This document shows positions 10,547 through 18,889 of a DNA stretch of 64,000 bases, piece by piece (within the stretch, counting starts at the first letter, position 1; every line of letters starts with the position of its first letter). Location of the stretch: assembly GCA_910574255.1 (NCBI GenBank), contig CAJTAK010000004.1:276077-340076 (forward strand), given 5' to 3'. The DNA is from Clostridia bacterium. Lineage in GTDB: Bacteria > Bacillota > Clostridia > Lachnospirales > Lachnospiraceae. The translations under genes and the position numbers were made by a program. Under the pieces are notes generated by a model. That model was given only the letters and a program-made list of their open reading frames with translations. It made no database searches and was not told the DNA's origin.

Positions 10547-11362
10547 TCAGTCGATTTCCAATGCTTCATTCATGCTTCCCATTCGATATCCGCAAAGATC
10601 CAGTGTCACATAAGTAAATCCCAAAGCCTGAAGCTTCCTGAATATCTCCTGGCGCTTTGCTTGTCCTGCTGCCTGTTCAAAGTCCTCGCCTGTCAGCTCA
10701 AGTCTTGCCAAATTCCCGTGAACTCTTACCCGAAGCTGCCCGAAGCCCTGATCTCTTAAGTAGTCCTCCGCCTGCTCTACCATGGATAGTTTTTTCTCCG
10801 TAATGGGTTCTCCATAAGCAAAACGTGATGCCAGGCAGGCCGCCGACTGCTTGTTCCAGGTAGGCAGTCCCCATTCTTTGGAAAGCTGCCGTATCTCCTT
10901 TTTCGTAAGCCCCGCTTCTTTTAAAGGGCTTAATATACCCTGCTCACATATGGCCTTTGTGCCAGGCCGATAATCCTTGGCGTCATCCACATTGGAGCCT
11001 TCTATGATATGACTGAGCCCTTCTGCCTTTGCAATTGTCCTCATCTGTTTTAAAATTGCAGTTTTGCAGTGATAACACCGATCCGGCGGATTCTTTGCAA
11101 AGCCATCCACCTCAAAAGCAGGAAAATCAAACTCTATATGGCGAATTCCTTCTGCTTTTGCCAGCTCTCTTGCTTCTCTAAGCTCTCTTTCCGGAAAGGC
11201 ACAGGATCGGGCCGTTACTGCAATCGCCTGTTTTCCCAGCGTCCGATGGGCAGCGGTCATTAGGAATGCGGAATCCACCCCGCCGGAAAAGGCAACGGCA
11301 GCACTTCCCAGAGCCTTCAAATATTGTTCCAGCAAATGCAGCTTTGTATGTAAGATATCCAT
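10547..11362 (-). CDS. larE: LarE, ATP-dependent sacrificial sulfur transferase
   Basis: Converts the two carboxylates of the LarB product to thiocarboxylates, middle step of the nickel-pincer pathway. 271 residues. PP-loop ATP motif SGGVDS at 26-31; the sacrificial cysteine is C176 in SAACLASRFAYGE, the same number as in L. plantarum LarE. It also has a CxxC pair (C96, C99 in PPDRCYHCK), which could signal a metal or iron-sulfur site as reported for some LarE proteins. The start ATG 11360-11362 is about 14 bases from AAGGAG, an unusually long gap. Confidence 0.94.
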   Translation of the reverse strand: MDILHTKLHLLEQYLKALGSAAVAFSGGVDSAFLMTAAHRTLGKQAIAVTARSCAFPERELREARELAKAEGIRHIEFDFPAFEVDGFAKNPPDRCYHCKTAILKQMRTIAKAEGLSHIIEGSNVDDAKDYRPGTKAICEQGILSPLKEAGLTKKEIRQLSKEWGLPTWNKQSAACLASRFAYGEPITEKKLSMVEQAEDYLRDQGFGQLRVRVHGNLARLELTGEDFEQAAGQAKRQEIFRKLQALGFTYVTLDLCGYRMGSMNEALEID

Positions 11363-11399
11363 GAAACAAGCCCAATCTCCTTTTCTGACATTTAATCAA

Positions 11400-11428
11400 A
11401 TTCTAGCATGTGCATTATAAAACCGCAA
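11400..11428 (-). promoter_or_regulatory. Possible internal promoter for larE-larB-larC
   Basis: Minus strand: TTGCGG (11423-11428), 17 bp, extended -10 TGC-TAGAAT (11400-11405). The -35 is weak. It would let cofactor genes be made apart from the catabolic operon upstream. Confidence 0.4.
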
Positions 11429-11443
11429 GCAGAATCAAACAGA

Positions 11444-12226
11444 TTATCGAAAGCCATACATGTTATACCCGCAAATAGCCATAATCAGAACCATCAAGCC
11501 TTCAAACAGGTAATTTACATGCTTTACCTGAATTTTTCTATTAATCCTGCTGCCGGCTTTTCCTCCTAAAATTCCTCCAATTACCATAAGAATCAAAAAT
11601 AATACCTCAATTTCCGGTATATTCCCTGACAAAATCGTCTGTGTCAGGCTAAAAATCTGGGAAACAAGGATTACAAATAAAGAATTAACAGCCGCTTCCT
11701 TCGTATCCATAGAAAAGAAATAACTGAGAACCATCAGGTTAATAGGACCTCCCCCAATCCCCAGAAAAGCCGAGAAAAATCCCAATAAAATTCCCACGCC
11801 AACACAGATAAGGGCATTTTTAAGTTTTAATGTATGTATTTTGCTTTTTTTTAAGGTATATAGAAAAGTGATGAAGGTGATCGCCAAAAGCATTGCTGCC
11901 TGAACAAATCCCACCGTATTCTCTGAAGCAACCATATTTTTGATAACTTGAAAAAGTGTCTTTCCTGCCAATCCTCCAACTGCCGATCCAATCGCAAGGG
12001 GTAGAGTAACCGCAAATTTCACATGCACCGTCCTGTTTCGCATAGAGCTTCCCACAGAAACTGCTGACATAGCGAAAACAGTACACCCTGAAAGAAAGCT
12101 AATCGCTGAAACACTCATAATTCCTGCGGCGTCCAAAAGCGGCTTTATAATAACGCCTCCGCCGATTCCGCAGATTGCTCCGACAACAGATGCCAGAAAG
12201 CTGACCAAAAAAAATATAAAATACAT
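11444..12226 (-). CDS. TSUP (TauE/SafE) family membrane exporter
   Basis: Polytopic membrane protein of 260 residues with about eight helices in two related halves. Each half begins with the family glycine motif: AICGIGGGVIIKPLL at residues 17-31 and SAFLGIGGGPINLMVL near residue 155. TSUP members move sulfite, sulfonates such as sulfoacetate, or other small organic anions. Its place between the racemase-like gene and the lar genes suggests that it moves an acidic substrate or end product of this pathway. Direction and substrate are inferred. Confidence 0.85.
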   Translation of the reverse strand: MYFIFFLVSFLASVVGAICGIGGGVIIKPLLDAAGIMSVSAISFLSGCTVFAMSAVSVGSSMRNRTVHVKFAVTLPLAIGSAVGGLAGKTLFQVIKNMVASENTVGFVQAAMLLAITFITFLYTLKKSKIHTLKLKNALICVGVGILLGFFSAFLGIGGGPINLMVLSYFFSMDTKEAAVNSLFVILVSQIFSLTQTILSGNIPEIEVLFLILMVIGGILGGKAGSRINRKIQVKHVNYLFEGLMVLIMAICGYNMYGFR

Positions 12227-12278
12227 TCTATTTTTCCCCTAACACAAATCTTTCCACGATTTTTATGACCGGAGCAAG

Positions 12279-12319
12279 TTCGGCACCACAGTCAGCAGAT
12301 ACGCTGCTGTGGTGCCGAA
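12279..12319. repeat. 41-bp inverted repeat after the larA-like gene
   Basis: Perfect 13-bp arms TTCGGCACCACAG/CTGTGGTGCCGAA with a CAGC/GCTG stem inside the loop. It starts 12 bp beyond the stop of the racemase-like gene. The lack of a T-run makes simple termination unlikely; it may protect the upstream mRNA or reduce expression of the exporter and lar genes. Confidence 0.75.
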
Positions 12320-12331
12320 GCTGTCTGCCGC

Positions 12332-13786
12332 TTATACTCCCGACAAATCATCATCTTTCATGCACAGATGAACGGCACTTAGCTTAAAGGTTTTCGGCAA
12401 AGCAAGAATATTGGGATTGTCTCCCACATATTTTTTCTTTGCGTCCTCCAATGCCTCTTCAAAGGTTGCCCGTGTCTTAAGTCCCATACCTCTTGCAATC
12501 CCCGGCTCCTGAGCACCTACAATGTAAATTGCACTTGTGTCCATTTCTGCAATATGGCCGCAGGACATCATCGAAAATCCGTGGAACGGATGAAATGCGT
12601 TTGCAAACCGATATTTCCGGATGTATTCCTCATTTGTGGCAAAGTATTCCCCATAGCGGTTCATATCAGGCAGCACATTCATATAATCATGCTGGAACAT
12701 CTCATACAACTCCCGCAGGTACGGCCATCTCTCATCATGAAAATATCCGTTGCAGACAGAAGAACAAATAATTACACAGTGGTCACTCATAACCCTTTTA
12801 TGACGAATCACCTGGGCAGACAATGCCTGCATCAGCTGAATGGGATTCGTTCCCATTCCGTCGCCATAGTGGAAATTCTGGGGCATGCCAAATACCATCA
12901 CATCATATTTCTTTTCCGCAAAAGGCACGTAGGTACGCTTATTTGCCATAGCCCAGGATTTTGGCTGCATGACGGCGGCATAGCCTGAATTAATCTCTAT
13001 CTGCCGGGAATAAGTATCCAATACTGCATCGCAGCAGAAAAAGGGATGACCCATTTTTTCTTCCATCAGCATACCAATCTCATCAAATTTTGTACGCATT
13101 AAGCTATGACCGGAAACGGGGGTAAAATCAGCACGGTGCATCACATCAGGCACATGATGGCTCGCAATAGAACGCCAATGGGTAATACCTGTTGCGCAGT
13201 GCTTGTAGCCTCCTGAATACCCGCCATAAGGATTTCCCTGGGTATGGCCGATCAGAATGGGGATATCACAGTCAAATACGTACTTATTCATCAGCACCCG
13301 ATCTCCACGCTTTGTGCAGCCTAAGTCTACCAGGTGGTCATAGTCCTCGGAATCATGGCTTGTAATCTGATGGGACCAGTAAAATTCATCAAAAAGCTCT
13401 TCTCCTAAAATCTGCTTTGCCTCATTTACGGTGGTTCTTGGGTGAAGCCCATTGGAAAACAAAAGAAGAATATCCTTTTTTTCAACTCCTGCTTTATACA
13501 GTTCATCCACAATCAAGCGAACCGCTGTTTTCCGGTGGGACGTCGGCTGACAGCCGCCTTTCACAATATCCGGAATAATAATCACTGCCGTGCTGCCCTT
13601 ATGCGCTAATTCAGCCAGGGGCTTCATACCCATTGGATTGCAAAGAGATTCTTTTGTTTTCTCTGCTATTTGCTCCTCCGGGATATACGGTGGATCTGGA
13701 ACAGTCTCTCCAGGAATGAACACATCCGTTGTATCCGGCAAATGGGCAGACATGATGCCATTCCCGTATTCAAAATCAAGTTTCAT
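12332..13786 (-). CDS. LarA-family nickel-pincer 2-hydroxyacid racemase/epimerase, diverged
   Basis: 484 residues, longer than L. plantarum LarA (about 424). Compared from memory, it keeps D73 (LarA D72), H115 in SNGLHPRTT (catalytic H108), K195 in GYSGGYKHC (K184, which binds the cofactor) and H210/H211 (H200, nickel ligand). It differs at the second catalytic histidine H174 (N185 here, with H181 four residues upstream), at R75 (K76), and at the substrate-binding Q295/K298 region (GTNPIQLMQA, residues 312-321). It therefore probably acts on a hydroxyacid other than lactate, such as an aldonate or sulfonated acid. LarB, LarC and LarE downstream would supply its cofactor. Confidence 0.85.
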   Translation of the reverse strand: MKLDFEYGNGIMSAHLPDTTDVFIPGETVPDPPYIPEEQIAEKTKESLCNPMGMKPLAELAHKGSTAVIIIPDIVKGGCQPTSHRKTAVRLIVDELYKAGVEKKDILLLFSNGLHPRTTVNEAKQILGEELFDEFYWSHQITSHDSEDYDHLVDLGCTKRGDRVLMNKYVFDCDIPILIGHTQGNPYGGYSGGYKHCATGITHWRSIASHHVPDVMHRADFTPVSGHSLMRTKFDEIGMLMEEKMGHPFFCCDAVLDTYSRQIEINSGYAAVMQPKSWAMANKRTYVPFAEKKYDVMVFGMPQNFHYGDGMGTNPIQLMQALSAQVIRHKRVMSDHCVIICSSVCNGYFHDERWPYLRELYEMFQHDYMNVLPDMNRYGEYFATNEEYIRKYRFANAFHPFHGFSMMSCGHIAEMDTSAIYIVGAQEPGIARGMGLKTRATFEEALEDAKKKYVGDNPNILALPKTFKLSAVHLCMKDDDLSGV

Positions 13787-13796
13787 CTATTTATCC

Positions 13797-14630
13797 TCAC
13801 TTTCCCAAATATGTACGAATAATCTCCAAATACTCATCCGGATAGAAGCCTATCTCGCCGCTGAAACGGGTCAGTGCAATCAGACCCCCGTCAATCTCCC
13901 GGATAGAAGACAGCATTTCTGCGTTATCTGCCTTGAGACCGCCCCCATACACCACATCAATCCCTCCGGCAGTTTCTTTAATGAAACGGGCAATTTTTGT
14001 GATATACGGCTTATCAGCAGGCGTTTTTCCCGGCCCGATGGACCAGATCGGCTCATAACCAATCACCACCTTTGATTTGTCTACGCCCTCAAGGCCGATA
14101 TTCAGCTGTTCCCCCAGAACCTCCTGCCATCGTTCCTGTTCCTCGCTTTTTTCTCCAATACAGTAGAGCACCTTTAATCCCCTGGAAACCGCCAGCTTAA
14201 TCTCCTGGTTCAGAATACGATTGACAGCTGCCGTGTCGGCAGCCTTTGCCTCTGCCAAAATCCCCATCTTGTCATTTCTTTCTTCACAGTGGCCGATCAG
14301 AACTGCCTGCACCCCCATAGCCGCAGCCGCAGCCGCCGGACGGTTTGCAGTAAAAGCGCCAAAGCCGTTTGCCCCCGTATCCTGACGATAGATGCCCTGG
14401 CAGCCTATTTGTATGGGACTCCCCTCACTTTTTGCCGCAACTGCCTGCATCAAATGCGCTTCCGGAAAAAACTGTACAAATTCCGCTTCCGCCGGATCAT
14501 ATTCCTTTAAAGCTTCCTGGGTGTTTGCAACAATGCAGCTTCCCCATTCCGTAATCGGAGCGATCCGGTTCACTCCCCCAAACTCCACAGGAACATCAAA
14601 ACGTTTTAAATTCAAATATAAATGCTTCAT
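13797..14630 (-). CDS. Triosephosphate-isomerase-like sugar isomerase
   Basis: TIM-barrel aldose-ketose isomerase, 277 residues. Catalytic residues of the family are present: N7 and K9, H114 in LIGHCEER, and E193 in GYEPIWSIGPG. It is not the glycolytic enzyme: the N-terminus differs, the usual GGASL phosphate motif near the C-terminus is IALTRFSGE, and the loop GGS is GGG. Erythrulose-phosphate isomerases (EryH type) are known TPI relatives of this sort, so a tetrose or other non-triose substrate is likely. ATG 14628-14630 follows GGAGGATA. Within the 17-gene block. Confidence 0.85.
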   Translation of the reverse strand: MKHLYLNLKRFDVPVEFGGVNRIAPITEWGSCIVANTQEALKEYDPAEAEFVQFFPEAHLMQAVAAKSEGSPIQIGCQGIYRQDTGANGFGAFTANRPAAAAAAMGVQAVLIGHCEERNDKMGILAEAKAADTAAVNRILNQEIKLAVSRGLKVLYCIGEKSEEQERWQEVLGEQLNIGLEGVDKSKVVIGYEPIWSIGPGKTPADKPYITKIARFIKETAGGIDVVYGGGLKADNAEMLSSIREIDGGLIALTRFSGEIGFYPDEYLEIIRTYLGK

Positions 14631-14659
14631 CAATATCCTCCAAATATCCGACCCTTTTA

Positions 14660-15397
14660 TTATTTACTGCGGACCATCCCATGGCCGTGATCATCATTTG
14701 TAAAATATGCATTTGCCCCATGCTTACGGTAATAGTGCTTGTCACTCATAACCTTGGGGATAGGATGCCATTCCGGCTCAATCGCCAGCATATGCACGGC
14801 CATCTTGCAGATCTCTTCCAGCACAACCGCTTTATGGACCGCATCCCAGCAATCCTCTCCCCATGTAAACGGTCCATGATTAATAGACAATGCTGCCGGT
14901 ACCTCCGCCGGATCGATTTTATGTTCACAAAAATATTTCACAATGGCCATTCCTGTATTCCACTCATAATTATGGATAATTTCTTCTTCCGAAAGAGCAT
15001 CCACACAGGGAACAGAGCCTGCAAAATAATCTGCATGGGTCGTGCCAAAGCAGGGCACGTCTCTATGCAGCTGCGCCATAACCGTAGCAAAAGTAGAATG
15101 GGTATGCACAATGGCATTACAAGAAGAAAAATTCTCATATAACGCCCGATGGATATCCAGATCCACGGAAGGATTCAATGGATTTTTTTCTCCCGGGATC
15201 TTATTTCCGTCAAAGTCCACAACACTAACGTTTTCAACCGTCAGCTCCTCATAGGGAATCCCCACGGGTTTTATCACAATTATCTCACGCTCTCTGTCAA
15301 TCCCACTTACATTTCCCCATGAATACAAAACCACACGACGTTTTGGCAGTTCTTTGTTAGCCTCCACAACCATTTCCTTTAATTCTTGTATTGTCAT
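14660..15397 (-). CDS. L-ribulose-5-phosphate 4-epimerase family enzyme (AraD/UlaF/SgbE)
   Basis: Class II aldolase/epimerase fold, 245 residues, Zn-dependent. Close to AraD throughout: LYSWGNVSGIDRE, IVHTHSTFATVMAQL (zinc histidines), FGTTHADYF, SINHGPFTWG and KHYYRKHGANAYF. AraD makes D-xylulose 5-phosphate by retro-aldol epimerisation at C4, which would feed the transketolase upstream. ATG 15395-15397 (MTIQELKEMV) is chosen: AAGGAG precedes it and it falls 4 bp after the neighbour's stop. The exact phosphorylated substrate is not settled. Confidence 0.92.
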   Translation of the reverse strand: MTIQELKEMVVEANKELPKRRVVLYSWGNVSGIDREREIIVIKPVGIPYEELTVENVSVVDFDGNKIPGEKNPLNPSVDLDIHRALYENFSSCNAIVHTHSTFATVMAQLHRDVPCFGTTHADYFAGSVPCVDALSEEEIIHNYEWNTGMAIVKYFCEHKIDPAEVPAALSINHGPFTWGEDCWDAVHKAVVLEEICKMAVHMLAIEPEWHPIPKVMSDKHYYRKHGANAYFTNDDHGHGMVRSK

Positions 15398-15401
15398 ACT
15401 C

Positions 15402-16061
15402 TCATATCTCCTTTTGTGCCTGCATATAAGCTTGATAGTTGTCACACAAATTCCCTTTTTTATCAAATAAGGTAAAATAGCCGCCTACAATTACATCAGC
15501 TCCGCTCCGGATACATTCCATGGAAATCGGAATATCCGCTCCGCCGTCAACTTCTATCAGTACGGGGGCAGTTCCGATCAGTCTGCGCAGCTTTCGAATT
15601 TTTTCATAGGTATGGGGTAAAAATGTTTGTCCCGAAAAGCCCGGCTCTATTGCCATCAGTGTTATGCAGGAAAGATACGGAAGCAAATCCGCAAGAACCT
15701 CAACCGGTGTGGAGGGATTCAAAGCCGCTGCCGCTTTCATACCGGCAGCCGTAATCTGCTGACATAAGCGAAAGGGATTCACTGTTGTCTCATAATGAAA
15801 GCAATAATACTCTGCTCCCAGGTCAGCAAAGGGCTTTACAAAATCCATAGGATGGACGCTCATCATATGTACATAAAGAGGCAGCTTTGAAAGCCTTCCG
15901 ATGGCACGTGTAAGATCCGTACCAAATGCAAAATTCGGAACAAAGCTTCCATCCATCACATCAATGTGAAGCCAATCAACCCCAAGGGTCTCCAACTCCG
16001 CAACCGTCTGCTTCAGTTCCAACTGATCCGCACAAAGGAGAGAAGGTGAAATATGATACAT
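15402..16061 (-). CDS. Ribulose-phosphate 3-epimerase family enzyme
   Basis: TIM-barrel metal-dependent sugar 3-epimerase, 219 residues. Family motifs: ISPSLLCAD at the N-terminus, LHIDVMDGSFVPNFAFG (acid/base aspartate and metal ligands), LYVHMMSVHP, EPGFSGQTF and IEVDGGAD. As a second RPE in a catabolic operon it may act on ribulose/xylulose 5-phosphate or on a related ketose such as allulose 6-phosphate. ATG 16059-16061 lies one base after the stop of the dehydrogenase gene and is preceded by AAGGAGG. Confidence 0.92.
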   Translation of the reverse strand: MYHISPSLLCADQLELKQTVAELETLGVDWLHIDVMDGSFVPNFAFGTDLTRAIGRLSKLPLYVHMMSVHPMDFVKPFADLGAEYYCFHYETTVNPFRLCQQITAAGMKAAAALNPSTPVEVLADLLPYLSCITLMAIEPGFSGQTFLPHTYEKIRKLRRLIGTAPVLIEVDGGADIPISMECIRSGADVIVGGYFTLFDKKGNLCDNYQAYMQAQKEI

Positions 16062-16062
16062 G

Positions 16063-17103
16063 TCATCCCTCCTTACCGCATCCTGAGACACCATAATCCA
16101 TTACAACCTTCATATTTATCCCACGATTTTCGGCAGCAAAATCCATCATTTCCTGAGCCTGATCAAATTGAAATTTGGCAGAAATAAATCCGTCCATATA
16201 GACCTTCTGATCCATCACCAGCTCCACCGCCTTACGGAAATCTTCTTCCGTATAAGTAATATTTCCATACACGTTCAGCTCATTGCGCTGTATTTTTGCC
16301 GCATCAATCAGAACCGGTTCCGAATAATTTCCCACAATTACAATATCCGTCGTCTTTCCGGCCAGCTCCAAAATCTGGGGAAGAACCGCTTTTGCTCCAA
16401 CACAGTCTATAATCACATCCGGAAATGTGCCAAAAGCCTCTTTTGCCACATCCGTCAAAGTACGGCTATGGCTGTTCAGGCAAATTGAAATCCCTGACCT
16501 TTCTGCCATTTTCACTTTATCTTCACTCAAATCACAAATGCACACTTGCTTTGCTCCCAGTAAGCCGCAGGCTTGAGCTGTAAAATTGCCGATCGTTCCC
16601 GCACCTACCACCAGCACCCGCCTGCCGCAGACCTTCCCACGCACAGCCGCATGAACTCCCACCGCAAAAGGCTCAATAAGCACCGCCTGATCTAAGGGAC
16701 ATTTTTTCGAGATCGGATAGACATAATGTTTATCAATTACAAAATACTCCGCACCAAGCCCGTCCGACTGCACGCCAAGGCAATTAAAATTCTCACAGGC
16801 ATTTTCATGTCCTCTCTCACAGGAATAGCAATGTCCGCAGCTTAAGATCGGCCGTATGGTAACACGCTCTCCTGCCTTTACGTTCTTTACATCTTTGCCC
16901 GTCTTTACAACACGTGCAACCCCCTCATGAAAGGGAGTAACCGGAAACTGCATATACCTGTTTCTTCCCATAAAAACCTGTATATCCGTTCCGCAGACAC
17001 CGATTCGCTCATTCTGAAGCAGCACTTCATTTGCCCCATAAGAAGGAATCTCGCATTCCCGAATTTCGGCACTCCTGGGAGCAGTAAAAACTATTTTCTT
17101 CAC
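16063..17103 (-). CDS. Zinc-dependent sugar/polyol dehydrogenase (MDR family)
   Basis: NAD(P)-dependent alcohol dehydrogenase, 346 residues. Catalytic zinc ligands are in IGVCGTDIQ and TPFHEGV, and the structural zinc cysteines in CGHCYSCERGHENAC. The Rossmann motif VVGAGTIGN follows. It resembles sorbitol, threonine and L-idonate dehydrogenases; the substrate is probably a sugar acid or polyol. GTG 17101-17103 is the likely start, 3 bp after the transketolase stop, with GAAGGG upstream; the longer open frame overlaps that gene and does not look like the family. Confidence 0.92.
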   Translation of the reverse strand: MKKIVFTAPRSAEIRECEIPSYGANEVLLQNERIGVCGTDIQVFMGRNRYMQFPVTPFHEGVARVVKTGKDVKNVKAGERVTIRPILSCGHCYSCERGHENACENFNCLGVQSDGLGAEYFVIDKHYVYPISKKCPLDQAVLIEPFAVGVHAAVRGKVCGRRVLVVGAGTIGNFTAQACGLLGAKQVCICDLSEDKVKMAERSGISICLNSHSRTLTDVAKEAFGTFPDVIIDCVGAKAVLPQILELAGKTTDIVIVGNYSEPVLIDAAKIQRNELNVYGNITYTEEDFRKAVELVMDQKVYMDGFISAKFQFDQAQEMMDFAAENRGINMKVVMDYGVSGCGKEG

Positions 17104-17105
17104 AG

Positions 17106-18038
17106 TCAGCCCTTCTTTTCCATAATTTTCTTTGCGGCCCGAACAATTGCCGCAGCCGTTAATCCATAATGCTCTGCCAAATCCTCCGGTGTACCGGAGC
17201 ATCCGAACTGATCCTGAATCCCAACAAATTCCATAGGAACCGGACAATTCTTTGCCAGCACCTCAGCCACCGCACTGCCCATTCCGCCCATCACATTATG
17301 GTCCTCCACTGTTACAATGCACCCCGTTTTCTTTGCAAATTCACAGATCAATTCCCCGTCAATGGGCTTAATCGATGCCATATCCAGAACTGCCGCATGA
17401 ATTCCCTCCGCTTCAAGAGCCCTTTGCGCTTCGTAGCATTTTGATACCATATCTCCAATGGCTATTAAGGTCACATCCGTACCCTCACAAACCACCTGCC
17501 CCTTGCCGATTGCAAAATCAAGATTTTCTTCCTCATATACCTTCGGACTTCCCAGTCTTCCAAAGCGCAGGTAAACAGGACCCTCATGTTCGAGCGCCGC
17601 TTGTACGCAGGCGTAAGTCTCCGCTTCATCACAAGGGCACAGCACCGTCATATTCGGAATCGCACGCATTAAAGCTATATCCTCGATACATTGATGGCTT
17701 CCTCCGTCCGCACCAATTAATACGCCTCCATGAGTCGCACCGATTTTTACATTACAGTTGGGATAGGCGATCCCGTTTCGAATCTGATCGTATGCCCGTC
17801 CTGCTGCAAAAGCTGCAAATGTACTGGCAAAAACCGGGATCCCGCAGGTAGAAATACCTGCCGCAAAGTCCATCATATTGCTTTCGGCTATTCCCATATT
17901 CATAAACCGCTCCGGAAATTTTTTCGCAAAAAGCACTGTCTGTGTAGCTTTGGACAAGTCCGCATCCAGCACATAGAAATCATATTTTTCTCCCATCTCT
18001 GCCAGCGCCTGGCCATAGGCTTCTCTGGTTGATAACAT
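17106..18038 (-). CDS. Transketolase, C-terminal subunit
   Basis: Pyrimidine-binding and C-terminal domains of a two-subunit transketolase, 310 residues. Contains MGIAESNMMDFAAGIS (E for TPP activation), FAAFAAGRAYDQIRNGIAY, THGGVLIGADGGSHQ and TVEDHNVMGGMGSAVAEVL. It forms the active site with the N-terminal subunit encoded 13 bp upstream. Start ATG 18036-18038 has AAGGAGGTGG at good distance. Split transketolases are common in Firmicutes and also occur in the sulfoglycolytic transketolase (SqwGH) and apulose pathways, where they accept unusual ketoses. Confidence 0.95.
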   Translation of the reverse strand: MLSTREAYGQALAEMGEKYDFYVLDADLSKATQTVLFAKKFPERFMNMGIAESNMMDFAAGISTCGIPVFASTFAAFAAGRAYDQIRNGIAYPNCNVKIGATHGGVLIGADGGSHQCIEDIALMRAIPNMTVLCPCDEAETYACVQAALEHEGPVYLRFGRLGSPKVYEEENLDFAIGKGQVVCEGTDVTLIAIGDMVSKCYEAQRALEAEGIHAAVLDMASIKPIDGELICEFAKKTGCIVTVEDHNVMGGMGSAVAEVLAKNCPVPMEFVGIQDQFGCSGTPEDLAEHYGLTAAAIVRAAKKIMEKKG

Positions 18039-18051
18039 TTTCTCCACCTCC

Positions 18052-18876
18052 TTATGCATTCAGTTCCTTCATAGCTGTCTCATAATTTTCATCCGTAACG
18101 GCAGCGCCGTGCCAGCCGGCCTGATTTTCCATGAAAGATACGCCCTTTCCCTTTACTGTTTTACAGATGATAAAGGTCGGTGTCTCCGTGTTTTCTCTCG
18201 CTTTCTTCAAAGCACTGCACAAAGCTTTCACATCATGTCCCCCCGCTTCAAGGACTTTCCAGCCAAACGCCTCAACCTTCTCCCGAATCGGATAGACCGA
18301 CATTACGTCTCTCACCTGTCCGTCAATCTGAAGATTGTTATTGTCTAACAGAACCGTAAAATTCGAGAGCTTATAATGGGCAGCGGCCATCAGCACCTCC
18401 CATACCTCTCCTTCCTGCATCTCGCCGTCTCCAAGAACACAGTAAACCCTAAAATCTTTACCGCTTCTCTTCGCAAAGCAGGCCATTCCGGCCGCTGCGG
18501 AAATCCCCTGTCCCAAGGATCCGGTAGACATATCTACGCCAACTGCCTTCTTTCTGTCAGGATGCCCCTGGAGCGGACTGTCAATCTGACGAAGGGTTTT
18601 TAACAATTCCTTTGAAAAATAACCCCGCTCCGCCAATGCCGCATAGTAAGCCGGCGCAGCATGCCCTTTTGAGAGAACAAAGCGATCACGCTCCTCCCAG
18701 TTGGGGTTTGCCGGGTCAAGGTTCATTTCATGAAAATAGAGAACACTCATTATCTCTGCTATGGACAAAGATCCTCCGGGATGTCCGGAGCCTGCACAGT
18801 GCAGGCTTTCAATCACATCCACTCTAATATCATGTGCGATAGCTTCCAACTGTTCCGCAGTACATTCCAATCTCAT
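18052..18876 (-). CDS. Transketolase, N-terminal (TPP-binding) subunit
   Basis: Diphosphate-binding half of the split transketolase, 274 residues. Contains the substrate histidines in AGSGHPGGSLSIAE and LSKGHAAPA, the segment DMSTGSLGQGIS, and the TPP/Mg motif from GDGEMQEGEVWE to LLDNNNLQIDG. Transfers two-carbon units between a ketose and an aldose. ATG 18874-18876 is preceded by a GGGGGGAAG site. Coupled to the C-terminal subunit by a 13-bp gap. Confidence 0.95.
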   Translation of the reverse strand: MRLECTAEQLEAIAHDIRVDVIESLHCAGSGHPGGSLSIAEIMSVLYFHEMNLDPANPNWEERDRFVLSKGHAAPAYYAALAERGYFSKELLKTLRQIDSPLQGHPDRKKAVGVDMSTGSLGQGISAAAGMACFAKRSGKDFRVYCVLGDGEMQEGEVWEVLMAAAHYKLSNFTVLLDNNNLQIDGQVRDVMSVYPIREKVEAFGWKVLEAGGHDVKALCSALKKARENTETPTFIICKTVKGKGVSFMENQAGWHGAAVTDENYETAMKELNA

Positions 18877-18889
18877 AAAATCTTCCCCC

